From the NCBI GenBank assembly GCA_958407085.1, contig CATYHY010000016.1:1-17211 (forward strand): DNA of 17,211 nucleotides, read 5' to 3'. The position numbers were made by a program, and so were the translations under genes. Origin of the DNA: an uncultured Collinsella sp. (GTDB taxonomy: Bacteria; Actinomycetota; Coriobacteriia; Coriobacteriales; Coriobacteriaceae). Below, in pieces: positions 6,533-13,986 of the stretch. Position 1 is the first letter of the stretch. The number at the start of each line of letters is the position of its first letter. The notes beneath the pieces are model-generated. The model did not search any database. It was not told the origin of the DNA and was given only the letters and a program-made list of their open reading frames with translations.

Positions 6533-7864
6533 ATGAAGTACTTTGGCACCGACGGCTTTCGCGGTGAGGCCAACGTTGGGCTGACGGTAGAGCACGCTTA
6601 TAAGATTGGCCGTTTTGTGGGCTGGTATTACGGCGCCAACCGCGAGCGCAAGGCACGCGTCATCGTGGGCAAGGACACGCGTCGCTCGAGTTATATGTTC
6701 GAGGCGGCGCTGGTGAGCGGTCTGGTCGCGAGCGGTGCGGACGCCTATATGCTGCACGTGATCCCCACGCCGGGCGTGGCGCATCAGACCGTGGAGGGCT
6801 GCTTCGATTGCGGCATCATGATCAGCGCGAGCCACAACCCGTTTTGCGATAACGGCATTAAGCTCGTCAACAGCGACGGCTTTAAGATGGACGAGGACGT
6901 GCTGGAGCTCATCGAGGACTATATCGATGGCAAGAGCGAGGTGCCGCTGGCCACGGGCAACCACATCGGCGCCACGGTGGACTACATGCAGGGCCGCAAC
7001 CGCTACATTGCTTCGCTCATCGCCAGCGTGAACTTTTCGCTGCAGGGCGTCAAGATCGGTATCGACTGCGCCAACGGCTCGGCTTCCTCGGTGGCCAAGC
7101 CGGTGTTCGACGCGCTGGGCGCTGACGTGCGCGTGATCAACGCCGCGCCCGATGGTTTTAACATCAACGTCGACTGCGGCTCCACGCATATGGAGCGTCT
7201 GCAGCGCCATGTGGTGGAGCAGGGCCTGGACGTGGGTTTTGCCTACGACGGCGATGCCGACCGCTGCCTGGCCGTGGATGAGCGCGGTCGCGTGGTAGAC
7301 GGCGACCAGATCCTGTACGTGTGCGGCGTGTATCTGAACAAGCACGGGCGACTCTCGGGCGGTACCGTGGTGCCGACGATTGCCAGCAACTTTGGCCTGG
7401 TCAAGTCGCTGGAGCTTGCCGGTCTGAGCGCCGTGACCAGCGGCGTGGGCGACCGTCACGTGTATGCCAAGATGCGAGAGGGCGGCTACAGCCTGGGTGG
7501 CGAGCAGACGGGCCATACGATCTTTGGCGATATCGAGCGCACGGGCGACGGCATTATGACCTCACTGCGCGTGATGGAAGTGATTCGTGCCGAGCGCGAG
7601 ACGCTCTCGCAGCTCACGGCTCCGTGCAAGCTGCTGCCGCAGGCGCAGGTGGCCGTGCACGTGGCGGACAAGGACGCCGCGCTCGAGAACATGGGCGTGC
7701 AGAACGCCATCGCCGAGGCCGAGGCTGCGCTGGCAGGCGAGGGCCGCGTGCTCGTGCGCAAGAGCGGAACCGAGTCGGTGATTCGCGTTTTGGCCGAAGC
7801 CCCCGACCAAGCATCCGCCGATGCTGCCATGAAGCGCATCGCCAACGCGCTCGAGGCTCTGTAA
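6533..7864 (+). CDS. glmM: Phosphoglucosamine mutase GlmM
   Basis: GlmM interconverts glucosamine-6-phosphate and glucosamine-1-phosphate in the cytoplasm, the step before GlmU on the way to UDP-GlcNAc for peptidoglycan. The 443-residue length is standard. All four alpha-D-phosphohexomutase signatures are present: the N-terminal FGTDGFRG motif; the phosphoserine loop ISASHNP with S100; the Mg-binding loop DGDADR at 239-244; the sugar-specificity loop GGEQTGH at 322-328; and the phosphate-binding RKSGTES at 409-415. GGEQTGH together with FGTDGFRG separates GlmM from phosphomannomutase. The start at ATG 6533 has a near-perfect AAGGAGG 4 nt upstream. The enzyme is normally activated by phosphorylation of the loop serine. 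It appears to be a single-gene unit ending at the shared terminator at 7901-7939. Confidence 0.97.
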   Translation: MKYFGTDGFRGEANVGLTVEHAYKIGRFVGWYYGANRERKARVIVGKDTRRSSYMFEAALVSGLVASGADAYMLHVIPTPGVAHQTVEGCFDCGIMISASHNPFCDNGIKLVNSDGFKMDEDVLELIEDYIDGKSEVPLATGNHIGATVDYMQGRNRYIASLIASVNFSLQGVKIGIDCANGSASSVAKPVFDALGADVRVINAAPDGFNINVDCGSTHMERLQRHVVEQGLDVGFAYDGDADRCLAVDERGRVVDGDQILYVCGVYLNKHGRLSGGTVVPTIASNFGLVKSLELAGLSAVTSGVGDRHVYAKMREGGYSLGGEQTGHTIFGDIERTGDGIMTSLRVMEVIRAERETLSQLTAPCKLLPQAQVAVHVADKDAALENMGVQNAIAEAEAALAGEGRVLVRKSGTESVIRVLAEAPDQASADAAMKRIANALEAL

Positions 7865-7900
7865 GGTAGTCATTGGGGACGTTCTTAAACGACTAGGTGG

Positions 7901-7939
7901 AAAGGGGACGCTGCGGATTGGTTCCGCGGCGTCCCCTTT
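7901..7939. terminator. Bidirectional terminator between glmM and the M32 peptidase gene
   Basis: A 16-bp stem, AAAGGGGACGCTGCGG (7901-7916) with CCGCGGCGTCCCCTTT (7924-7939), has one T-G wobble and a 7-nt loop. A bases on the left and T bases on the right let it act for both converging genes, though the U-tract is only 3 nt within the stem. It is the only structure in the 97-nt gap. Confidence 0.8.
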
Positions 7940-7961
7940 GCGTTGGCGTGTCGGTTATGCC

Positions 7962-9545
7962 TTACAGCTCGTAGAGCGTGGTGAACTTGTCCTGCAGGTA
8001 GCTGCAGTAGTAGCGGGCGTCAAAGTCCATGCCGCAGGCGCCCTTGATGAGTTCCGGCGCGTCCTTGGCGCGGCCCCACTGCCAAATGTGCTCGCCCAGC
8101 CAGGCGCGGACGGGCGCCAGATCGCCGCTCGCGCAGGCACCGGTAAGGTCGACGCCGTCGCGGCACATGGCCGGCACGAACATGGCGTCGTAGGCGCTGC
8201 CCAGCGCATACGTGGGGAAGTAGCCAAATGAGCCGCCGCTCCAGTGCGTATCCTGCAGGCAGCCGCGCGTGTCGTCGGGAACGGGAATGCCCAGGTACTC
8301 GTCCATAAAGCGATTCCAAAGTGCGGGGATGTCCTTGGCCGTGGCCTCGCCGGCAAACAGCATGCGCTCGATCTCGTAGCGCACCATAACGTGCAGCGGA
8401 TAGGTGAGCTCGTCGGCCTCGGTGCGGATCAGCGACGGCTGTGCGATGTTCACGGCGTGGTAGAGCGTGTCCTCGTCGACGTCGCCGTAGACCTCGGGTG
8501 CGTGGCGGCGCAGCACCTCGAGCAGCGGTCCCATAAAGGCGCGGCTGCGACCCACGGTGTTTTCGAAAAAGCGGCTCTGGCCCTCGTGGATGCCCATGGA
8601 GGTGCCACCCTCCAGGCACGTGCGCGCATAGGCAGGATTGACGCCCAGCTCGTACATGGCGTGGCCCGCCTCGTGGATGATGCTGTAGACGTTGGAGATG
8701 CAGTCGTTCTCGTAGATGTGCGTCGCGATGCGCGCGTCGCCCACGGCAAAGCCCTCGCTAAACGGGTGCTCGGTAAAGGCAAGCGTGGTGTCGTTCAGGT
8801 CCAGGCCGACGAGCTTCATAAGGTCGAAGCTCATGGCGCGCTGGGCGGCCTCGGGCACGCGGGCGTGCAAAAAGTCGGCAGCGGGCTGCTGGCCGCGCTC
8901 GCCGATGGCATGCACGAGCGGCACGACCGTCGCCTTGACCTCATCACAAAACGCATCGAAGCTCTTGGCGGAAAGGCCGCGCTCGTACTGGTCGAGCCAA
9001 ACATCGTATGGGTCGCGCTTGGGGTCCATGAGCTCGGCCTGATGCTTAAGTTGGGCGACGATTCTATCCACATAGGGCTCAAAGCTCGCCCAGTCATTGG
9101 CCGTCTTGGCCTTGTGCCACACGGCATCGGCCTCGCAGGTGAGCCTGGTCCAGGCCTCGGCCTCCTCGGTGGGAATGACGCTCGCTTCGCGCTGGTCGCG
9201 GCCGAGCACGCGGATCTCGTCGAGCAGCTGCGGGTCGTCGATCTTGCCGTCGGCGACGGTCTCGCGTGCCAGCGAGCGCACAAGTTCGACAGACTTTTTG
9301 CTGGTCAGCAGCTTGTGATGCTCGCCAGCAAGGGTGCCCATGGCGTCGGCGCGCGCTGCGGCGCCGTTGGCGGGGGCAATGGTCGCGCCATCGAACTCGG
9401 CGATCTTGAGCAGGTACTCGCGGGTCCACAGCTTGCCCTCGAGTTTGCGGAACTTTTTGACGGCCTTGTCGACTTTAGCGGCCTTGACGCCCTTGGCGGC
9501 CTTTGCCACGGCTGCCTTGGCCTTCTTATCGAGTTTCTTTCCCAT
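7962..9545 (-). CDS. M32 family metallocarboxypeptidase
   Basis: This is a 527-residue cytoplasmic zinc carboxypeptidase of family M32 (thermostable carboxypeptidase Taq type), which removes C-terminal amino acids from peptides. Visible motifs in order are HPF (260-262), DARIAT (270-275, usually DVRITT), the zinc site HEAGH (H291, E292, H295), HEGQS (320-324, usually HESQS) whose E321 is the third zinc ligand, IRTEADE (373-379), and the DTHWSGGSFGYFP signature. The family is usually about 500 residues. Here an extra Lys/Ala-rich N-terminal tail of roughly 30 residues precedes the first family-like helix. The start at 9545 has AAGGA about 6 nt upstream on the minus strand, and no other start fits better. 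The gene is divergent from pheS and convergent with glmM, so it is probably monocistronic. No clear promoter was seen. Confidence 0.93.
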   Translation of the reverse strand: MGKKLDKKAKAAVAKAAKGVKAAKVDKAVKKFRKLEGKLWTREYLLKIAEFDGATIAPANGAAARADAMGTLAGEHHKLLTSKKSVELVRSLARETVADGKIDDPQLLDEIRVLGRDQREASVIPTEEAEAWTRLTCEADAVWHKAKTANDWASFEPYVDRIVAQLKHQAELMDPKRDPYDVWLDQYERGLSAKSFDAFCDEVKATVVPLVHAIGERGQQPAADFLHARVPEAAQRAMSFDLMKLVGLDLNDTTLAFTEHPFSEGFAVGDARIATHIYENDCISNVYSIIHEAGHAMYELGVNPAYARTCLEGGTSMGIHEGQSRFFENTVGRSRAFMGPLLEVLRRHAPEVYGDVDEDTLYHAVNIAQPSLIRTEADELTYPLHVMVRYEIERMLFAGEATAKDIPALWNRFMDEYLGIPVPDDTRGCLQDTHWSGGSFGYFPTYALGSAYDAMFVPAMCRDGVDLTGACASGDLAPVRAWLGEHIWQWGRAKDAPELIKGACGMDFDARYYCSYLQDKFTTLYEL

Positions 9546-9663
9546 ACCGTATCCTTAATCTCGCAGGCCGAGCGTCGCAAGCGGGTGCGCGGCCAGTTTG
9601 CACAGCTACCTGCCTTGTACCCAGCGCGAACAAAACGGAACGCGGCGATGCGCTCGCGAAATG

Positions 9664-9672
9664 TGTTATCCT
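9664..9672 (+). promoter_or_regulatory. Extended -10 promoter of the pheS T-box transcript
   Basis: TGT followed by TATCCT (9667-9672) forms an extended -10 element. The -35 region is poor, as is common when TGn is present. Transcription would start near 9679, just before the conserved T-box Stem I. It is the only good candidate in the region between the divergent genes. Confidence 0.55.
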
Positions 9673-9679
9673 ATAGCCC

Positions 9680-9963
9680 AATGCGTTGACGGAGAGGGTT
9701 TTGCCCGCCGCGTCGCCGGCAAGAGAGGGAAGGTCATGGGCTGCAAGCCTTCCTGCGGTGGCAAGGGCCAAGCGTTCACTCCCGAGCAGCGACCTCAACG
9801 GGCACGCGGCCGGCGGCAGCGAGGCCCCAGTAGGGAAGCCGTGAGCCTCGCGATAAGGGGCGCAGAGTGGGCGCGGCGGGCCAGACATCCGCCGGGTCAA
9901 ACAAGGTGGTACCGCGGAATTTAACCGTCCTTGGGCAATGCACATGCCCGAGGGCGGTTTTTT
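9680..9963 (+). promoter_or_regulatory. T-box riboswitch (tRNA-Phe sensing) leader of pheS
   Basis: The T-box consensus is present as AAGGTGGTACCGCGG (9903-9917). Its bulge TGGT (9907-9910) would pair with the ACCA end of uncharged tRNA. In Stem I, TTC at 9775-9777 is followed by A and a CTCC strand that can pair with GGAG at 9691-9694. This is the position of the specifier, and TTC is a phenylalanine codon, matching the downstream pheS. GGTCAAA (9895-9901) can pair with TTTAACC (9920-9926) to form the antiterminator base, and this shares nucleotides with the terminator stem, so the two structures exclude each other. Uncharged tRNA-Phe should therefore raise pheST transcription. The exact Stem I fold was judged by eye. 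Confidence 0.9.
9925..9963 (+). terminator. T-box regulated intrinsic terminator before pheS
   Basis: CCGTCCTTGGGCA (9925-9937) pairs with TGCCCGAGGGCGG (9945-9957) over 13 bp with two wobbles, closes a 7-nt loop, and runs into six T residues. Its 5' arm overlaps the antiterminator, giving control at transcription rather than at translation. Confidence 0.92.
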
Positions 9964-10048
9964 GTTACCGAACCGGGCCGCGTTTTCGCAGCGCCAAGTG
10001 GCATCGGTCGCCCCGGCAAGCGAATGCGCGAGAGACGAAAGGGAAGAC

Positions 10049-11125
10049 ATGAGTCTGATTGATGATCTGGTCAAACTCGAGGAAGAGGCCAAGGAGCTCG
10101 TTGCAGGCGCCGACGACGCCGCCAAGCTCGAGGCTGCGCGCGTTGAGCTGCTCGGTCGTAAGGGCCGCATCACCGGCCTGATGCGCATGATGGGCAAGCT
10201 CGCCCCCGAGGATCGTCCCGTGATGGGCAAGCGCGCCAACGAGATGCGCCAGCTGATCGAGGGCATGCTCGACGAGCGCACCACCGAGATGAAGGCCGCC
10301 GCCCTCAAGCACGCACTCGAGCACGAGGCCGTCGACATCACGCTACCGGGTATCCGTCCGCAGATCGGCCACCAGCACCTGATCAAGCAGATCATCGAGG
10401 AGGCCGAGGACATCTTCTGCGGCATCGGCTACACCGTCGAGTCCGGCCCCATGGTCGACACCTCCTACTACAACTTCACCGCGCTCAACGCCCCCATGGA
10501 TCACCCGAGCCGTTCGGCTCGCGATACCTTCTACGTGGTCGACAACAACCCCGGCAGCGTCGCACACCCCGAGGCTCACGCCCACGGCGAGTCCGACGTG
10601 CTGCTGCGCACCCAGACCTCGGGCGTGCAGATCCACACCATGGAGTCGCAGAAGCCGCCCATCTACATGATCTGCCCGGGCACCGTCTATCGTCCCGACA
10701 CGGCCGACGCCTGCCACCTGCCGCAGTTCAACCAGATCGAGGGCCTGGTCGTCGACGAGGGCATCACCTTTGGCGATCTTAAGGGCACGCTCGACTACTT
10801 TGTTAAGTGCATGTTTGGCGAGGACCGCAAGACGCGTTACCGCCCGCACTTCTTCCCCTTCACCGAGCCTTCCTGCGAGGTGGACGTGAGCTGCCACGTG
10901 TGCGGCGGCAAGGGCTGCAACTTCTGCAAGCACAGCGGCTGGATCGAGATCCTGGGCTGCGGCATGGTCGACCCCAACGTCCTGATCAACTGCGGCATCG
11001 ACCCCGAGAAGTACACCGGCTTCGCCTTTGGTATTGGCGCCGAGCGCGTCGCGGCCCTGCGCTACGACCTGCCGGACCTCAGAACCCTGATGACAGGCGA
11101 TATGCGTTTCCTGAACCAATTTTAG
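10049..11125 (+). CDS. pheS: Phenylalanine--tRNA ligase alpha subunit
   Basis: PheS carries the class II catalytic core that activates phenylalanine and charges tRNA-Phe, working as an alpha2beta2 enzyme with PheT. The 358-residue protein has an N-terminal coiled-coil arm (about 1-90, tRNA contact) and then the class II motifs: motif 2 around RYRPHFFPFTEPSCEVDV and motif 3 GFAFGIGAERVAALRY near the C-terminus. Four cysteines (C282, C285, C290, C293) in CHVCGGKGCNFC form the insert also seen in Firmicutes PheS, probably a zinc or structural knuckle. ATG 10049 is correct because MSLIDDL matches the family start and AAGGGA lies 4 nt upstream; the frame is open back through the terminator, but that part is leader RNA. 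Expression is controlled by the T-box. pheT follows after an unusually long 162-nt gap. Confidence 0.97.
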   Translation: MSLIDDLVKLEEEAKELVAGADDAAKLEAARVELLGRKGRITGLMRMMGKLAPEDRPVMGKRANEMRQLIEGMLDERTTEMKAAALKHALEHEAVDITLPGIRPQIGHQHLIKQIIEEAEDIFCGIGYTVESGPMVDTSYYNFTALNAPMDHPSRSARDTFYVVDNNPGSVAHPEAHAHGESDVLLRTQTSGVQIHTMESQKPPIYMICPGTVYRPDTADACHLPQFNQIEGLVVDEGITFGDLKGTLDYFVKCMFGEDRKTRYRPHFFPFTEPSCEVDVSCHVCGGKGCNFCKHSGWIEILGCGMVDPNVLINCGIDPEKYTGFAFGIGAERVAALRYDLPDLRTLMTGDMRFLNQF

Positions 11126-11131
11126 GCTTGC

Positions 11132-11217
11132 CCAGGCACCCCATCTTGGCGTTCAACCGTCGCTCGCGTACCTTTAGTACGCGTCGCTCCTCTTTCACGC
11201 CAACCTGGGGCACCTGG
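11132..11217. repeat. Long interrupted palindrome between pheS and pheT (REP/MITE-like)
   Basis: Nested inverted arms pair across the element: CCAGG (11132-11136) with CCTGG (11213-11217), CCCCA (11139-11143) with TGGGG (11206-11210), TTGGCGT (11146-11152) with ACGCCAA (11197-11203), and a central CGCGTAC (11165-11171) with GTACGCG (11177-11183) around a 5-nt loop. No U-tract follows, so it is not an intrinsic terminator. The size and symmetry fit a REP, BIME or small MITE-type element inserted within the pheST transcript. No terminal target duplication was evident. The copy number elsewhere is unknown. Confidence 0.7.
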
Positions 11218-11287
11218 ACAACCCTAAGGCGAACGTCTTCATTTGATATTTCCTCCCTATGCGGAGATTAAGAACTAGGAGAGCTAC

Positions 11288-13741
11288 ATGCGCGTTTCTT
11301 ACGACTGGCTCAAGACCATGATCGATATTCCGGAGGATCCCAAGACCCTTTCGGACGAATATATCCGTACCGGCACCGAGGTCGAGGCGATCGACACCGT
11401 GGGCGAGTCCTTCGACCACGTGGTGACCGCCAAGGTGCTCACCAAGATCCCGCACCCCGATAGCGACCACATGTATGTGTGCTCGGTCGATGTGGGCGAC
11501 AAGAATCTCGACGCCGACGGCAATCCCGCTCCGCTGCAGATCGTCTGCGGCGCGCAGAACTTCGAGGCCGGCGACCACATCGTCACGGCCATGATCGGCG
11601 CTGTCCTGCCCGGCGACGTCAAGATCAAGAAGAGCAAGCTTCGCGGCGTCGTGTCCATGGGCATGAACTGCTCCGCGCGCGAGCTCGGCTTGGGCGGCGA
11701 CCACTCCGGCATCATGATCCTGCCCGAGGATACGCCCTGCGGCATGCCGTTTGCCGAGTACGTGGGCTCGAGCGACACCGTGCTCGACTGCGAGATCACG
11801 CCCAACCGTCCCGATTGCCTGTCCATGATCGGCATGGCCCGCGAGACCGGCGCCATCTTCGACCGCGATTTCCACGTTGAGCTGCCCGCCATCAAGGCCG
11901 AGACCGGCCGCGCGACCGACGACGAGCTTTCGGTCGAGATTGCCGACGAGGGCCTGTGCGACCGCTATGTCGCCCGCATCGTGCGCAACGTGAAGGTCGG
12001 CCCCTCGCCCGACTGGATGGTCAAGCGCCTTAACGCCTTGGGCGTGCGCCCGCACAACAACATCGTCGACATCACCAACTATGTGATGATGCTCACCGGT
12101 CAGCCGCTGCACGCCTTTGACCTGGACACCTTTGCCGAGCGCGATGGCCACCGTCGCGTGGTGGTTCGCGCCGCCCAGCAGGATGAGAAGTTCACGACGC
12201 TCGACGGCGAGGAGCGCACGCTCGACGCCGGCATGGGCCTTATCACTGACGGCGAGCGTCCCGTGGCATTGGCCGGCGTAATGGGCGGCATGGATTCCGA
12301 GATCGAGGACGACACCGTCGACGTGATGGTCGAGAGCGCCTGCTTCAACGCCGGTCGCACCTCGCACACCAGCCGCGATCTGTCGCTGATCTCCGACGCC
12401 TCCATTCGCTTTGAGCGCCAGGTCGACGAGACCGGCTGCGTGGATGTCGCCAACGTTACCTGCGCGCTGATCGAGGAGATCGCCGGCGGCGAGGTTGCTC
12501 CCGGCTATGTGGACGTGTTCCCCGCGCCCAAGACCATCGACAGCATTAAGCTGCGCCTGGCCCGCGTGCGTGCCATCTGCGGTGCCGACATCGAGCCCGA
12601 CTTTATCGAGCGTTCGCTCACCCGCCTGGGCTGCACCGTCGAGCGCGACGGCGAGGACTTCATGGTCACCCCGCCGAGCTTCCGTCCCGACCTGCCGCGT
12701 GAGATCGACCTGATCGAGGAGGTCCTGCGCCTATGGGGCATGGGCCGCGTTACGGCGACCATCCCGGCTGCCAAGAACCACATCGGCGGCCTGACCCGCG
12801 AGCAGAAGCTCACCCGTAAGGTCGGCGAGATCCTGCGCGCCTGCGGCCTCAACGAGACCACGACCTTTGGCTTTGCCGCCCCGGGCGACCTGGAGAAGAT
12901 TGGTATGTCCACCGAGGGCCGCGGCTGCCCCGTGGTTCTCATGAACCCGCTGGTGGCCGAGCAGACCGAGATGCGCCGCTCGCTGCTGCCGGGTCTGCTG
13001 CAGTCTGTGGCCTACAACGAGGCCCACGGCACGCCCAACGTGCACCTGTACGAGGTCGGCAGCCTGTTCCATGGCCGCGAGAACGCCAGCCTGCCCAAGG
13101 AGACCAAGTCCGTGGCGGGCGTGCTCTCGGGCCAGTGGAGCGAGCAGTCCTGGAACATGAAGTACCGTAAGCTGCGCTTCTTCTTTGGCAAGGGCATTGT
13201 CGAGGAGCTGCTTGCTCAGCTGCGCATCGAGAAGGTTCGCTTCCGTCCCGTCGAGGGCGAGGGCTATGCCTTCTTGCAGCCGGGTCGCGCCGCCGAGGTT
13301 CTGTCCGGCGGTACCGTGCTGGGCTGGGTTGGCGAGATTCACCCCGAGGCGCGCGAGGCTATGGGCATTGACGAGGTTGTCGTTGCCTTTGAGCTCGACC
13401 TGGACAAGCTGATCAAGGGCGCCCGCAACCAGGAGAACTACCGTGAGTTCTCGCAGTACCCGGCCGTTGAGCACGACCTTGCTATCGTGGTCGACAACAC
13501 TGTGACCTGCGAGGATCTTGAGCGCCGTATTACCAGCGCCGGAGGCAAGCTGCTCGAGGATGTGCGTCTGTTCGACGTCTACCGCGATCCCATCCGCATC
13601 GGAGCGGGCAAGAAGTCCATGGCCTTTGCGCTTACGTATCGCTCCGACGACCACACGCTTACCAGCGAAGAGGTCGAAAAGGCGCACCAGAAGATCGTTA
13701 CCAAGGTGTGCAAGGGCGTAAACGGCGAGGTCCGCGGCTAG
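11288..13741 (+). CDS. pheT: Phenylalanine--tRNA ligase beta subunit
   Basis: This 817-residue protein is a full-length bacterial PheT, the tRNA-binding and editing subunit of phenylalanyl-tRNA synthetase. Domains in order: an N-terminal segment starting MRVSYDWLK; an EMAP/Trbp111-like tRNA-binding domain (about 44-155, with PHPDSDHMYVC); the B3/B4 editing domain with DITNYVMMLTGQPLHAFD near residue 260; the B5 helix-turn-helix domain (about 420-490, with PSFRPDLPREIDLIEEVLRL); a catalytic-like core without the active site; and the C-terminal FDX-ACB anticodon-binding domain from about residue 719 (EFSQYPAVEHDLAIVV). The start at ATG 11288 has AGGAG 6 nt upstream. It should be co-transcribed with pheS from the T-box promoter; a weak internal promoter (TTGATA at 11243-11248) is possible. 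Confidence 0.97.
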   Translation: MRVSYDWLKTMIDIPEDPKTLSDEYIRTGTEVEAIDTVGESFDHVVTAKVLTKIPHPDSDHMYVCSVDVGDKNLDADGNPAPLQIVCGAQNFEAGDHIVTAMIGAVLPGDVKIKKSKLRGVVSMGMNCSARELGLGGDHSGIMILPEDTPCGMPFAEYVGSSDTVLDCEITPNRPDCLSMIGMARETGAIFDRDFHVELPAIKAETGRATDDELSVEIADEGLCDRYVARIVRNVKVGPSPDWMVKRLNALGVRPHNNIVDITNYVMMLTGQPLHAFDLDTFAERDGHRRVVVRAAQQDEKFTTLDGEERTLDAGMGLITDGERPVALAGVMGGMDSEIEDDTVDVMVESACFNAGRTSHTSRDLSLISDASIRFERQVDETGCVDVANVTCALIEEIAGGEVAPGYVDVFPAPKTIDSIKLRLARVRAICGADIEPDFIERSLTRLGCTVERDGEDFMVTPPSFRPDLPREIDLIEEVLRLWGMGRVTATIPAAKNHIGGLTREQKLTRKVGEILRACGLNETTTFGFAAPGDLEKIGMSTEGRGCPVVLMNPLVAEQTEMRRSLLPGLLQSVAYNEAHGTPNVHLYEVGSLFHGRENASLPKETKSVAGVLSGQWSEQSWNMKYRKLRFFFGKGIVEELLAQLRIEKVRFRPVEGEGYAFLQPGRAAEVLSGGTVLGWVGEIHPEAREAMGIDEVVVAFELDLDKLIKGARNQENYREFSQYPAVEHDLAIVVDNTVTCEDLERRITSAGGKLLEDVRLFDVYRDPIRIGAGKKSMAFALTYRSDDHTLTSEEVEKAHQKIVTKVCKGVNGEVRG

Positions 13742-13849
13742 GTCCTGCGCCGGATATAGGCCAGCGTCGGCTGCCGCCGAGTCTTACGTGACTGCTGTTT
13801 TCGGTATAAGGCACCGTTGAGCCTGCATATATGACACGCGCATTACATA

Positions 13850-13883
13850 ACGGCGTGCTGCTTTGTCGGCAGTGCGCCGTTTT
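13850..13883 (+). terminator. Probable terminator of pheST, overlapping the next promoter
   Basis: ACGGCG (13850-13855) pairs with CGCCGT (13875-13880), and inside it CTGC pairs with GCAG across a TG/TG mismatch, with a 7-nt loop; four T residues follow. The loop contains the -35 box of the downstream promoter. The rest of 13742-13849 shows no gene. Confidence 0.6.
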
Positions 13884-13891
13884 GCTATGAT
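13863..13891 (+). promoter_or_regulatory. Promoter of the cbiMQO/nikMNQO operon
   Basis: TTGTCG (13863-13868) and TATGAT (13886-13891) are separated by 17 nt, and TGC directly before the -10 makes it an extended -10 element. Transcription would start near 13898, a few bases before the operator-like palindrome. Confidence 0.75.
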
Positions 13892-13901
13892 AGCCCGCGG
13901 C

Positions 13902-13929
13902 GTGTTACGAATCTGACATTACGTAACAC
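13902..13929. promoter_or_regulatory. NikR-type operator (GTGTTAC-N14-GTAACAC)
   Basis: GTGTTAC (13902-13908) and GTAACAC (13923-13929) are exact inverted copies separated by 14 nt; the arms extend by one more pair to 8 bp. From memory of comparative-genomic work on nickel regulons, GTGTTAC-N13/14-GTAACAC is one of the NikR box types. The site begins about 4 nt after the predicted transcription start, the usual place for a repressor. Nickel-loaded NikR would then shut off the transporter genes. No nikR gene lies in the window. Confidence 0.7.
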
Positions 13930-13986
13930 TGGAAAGGTGATTCAAGCGGCGTTGCAATTCCGTGCGCCGATAACCGGGAGGCGTAC

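Noticed and set aside
6404..7516. 370-codon minus-strand open frame
   Set aside because: It is antisense to glmM, with no ribosome site or family signature.
8244..9689. 481-codon plus-strand open frame
   Set aside because: It is a shadow of the M32 peptidase, which has all catalytic motifs on the other strand. Its product is repetitive Val/Gly/Leu/Ala without recognisable motifs.
9938..10048. N-terminal extension of pheS beginning MHMPEGG
   Set aside because: It would be translated from the T-box terminator itself; the family start and ribosome site are at 10049.
11195..12367. 390-codon minus-strand open frame
   Set aside because: It is antisense to pheT and is a His/Val/Gly-rich shadow product typical of G/C-rich third positions.
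13834..13853. Second NikR half-site (CATTACATAAC resembles part of the operator)
   Set aside because: No matching inverted half occurs 13-14 nt upstream, so it is not a complete site.
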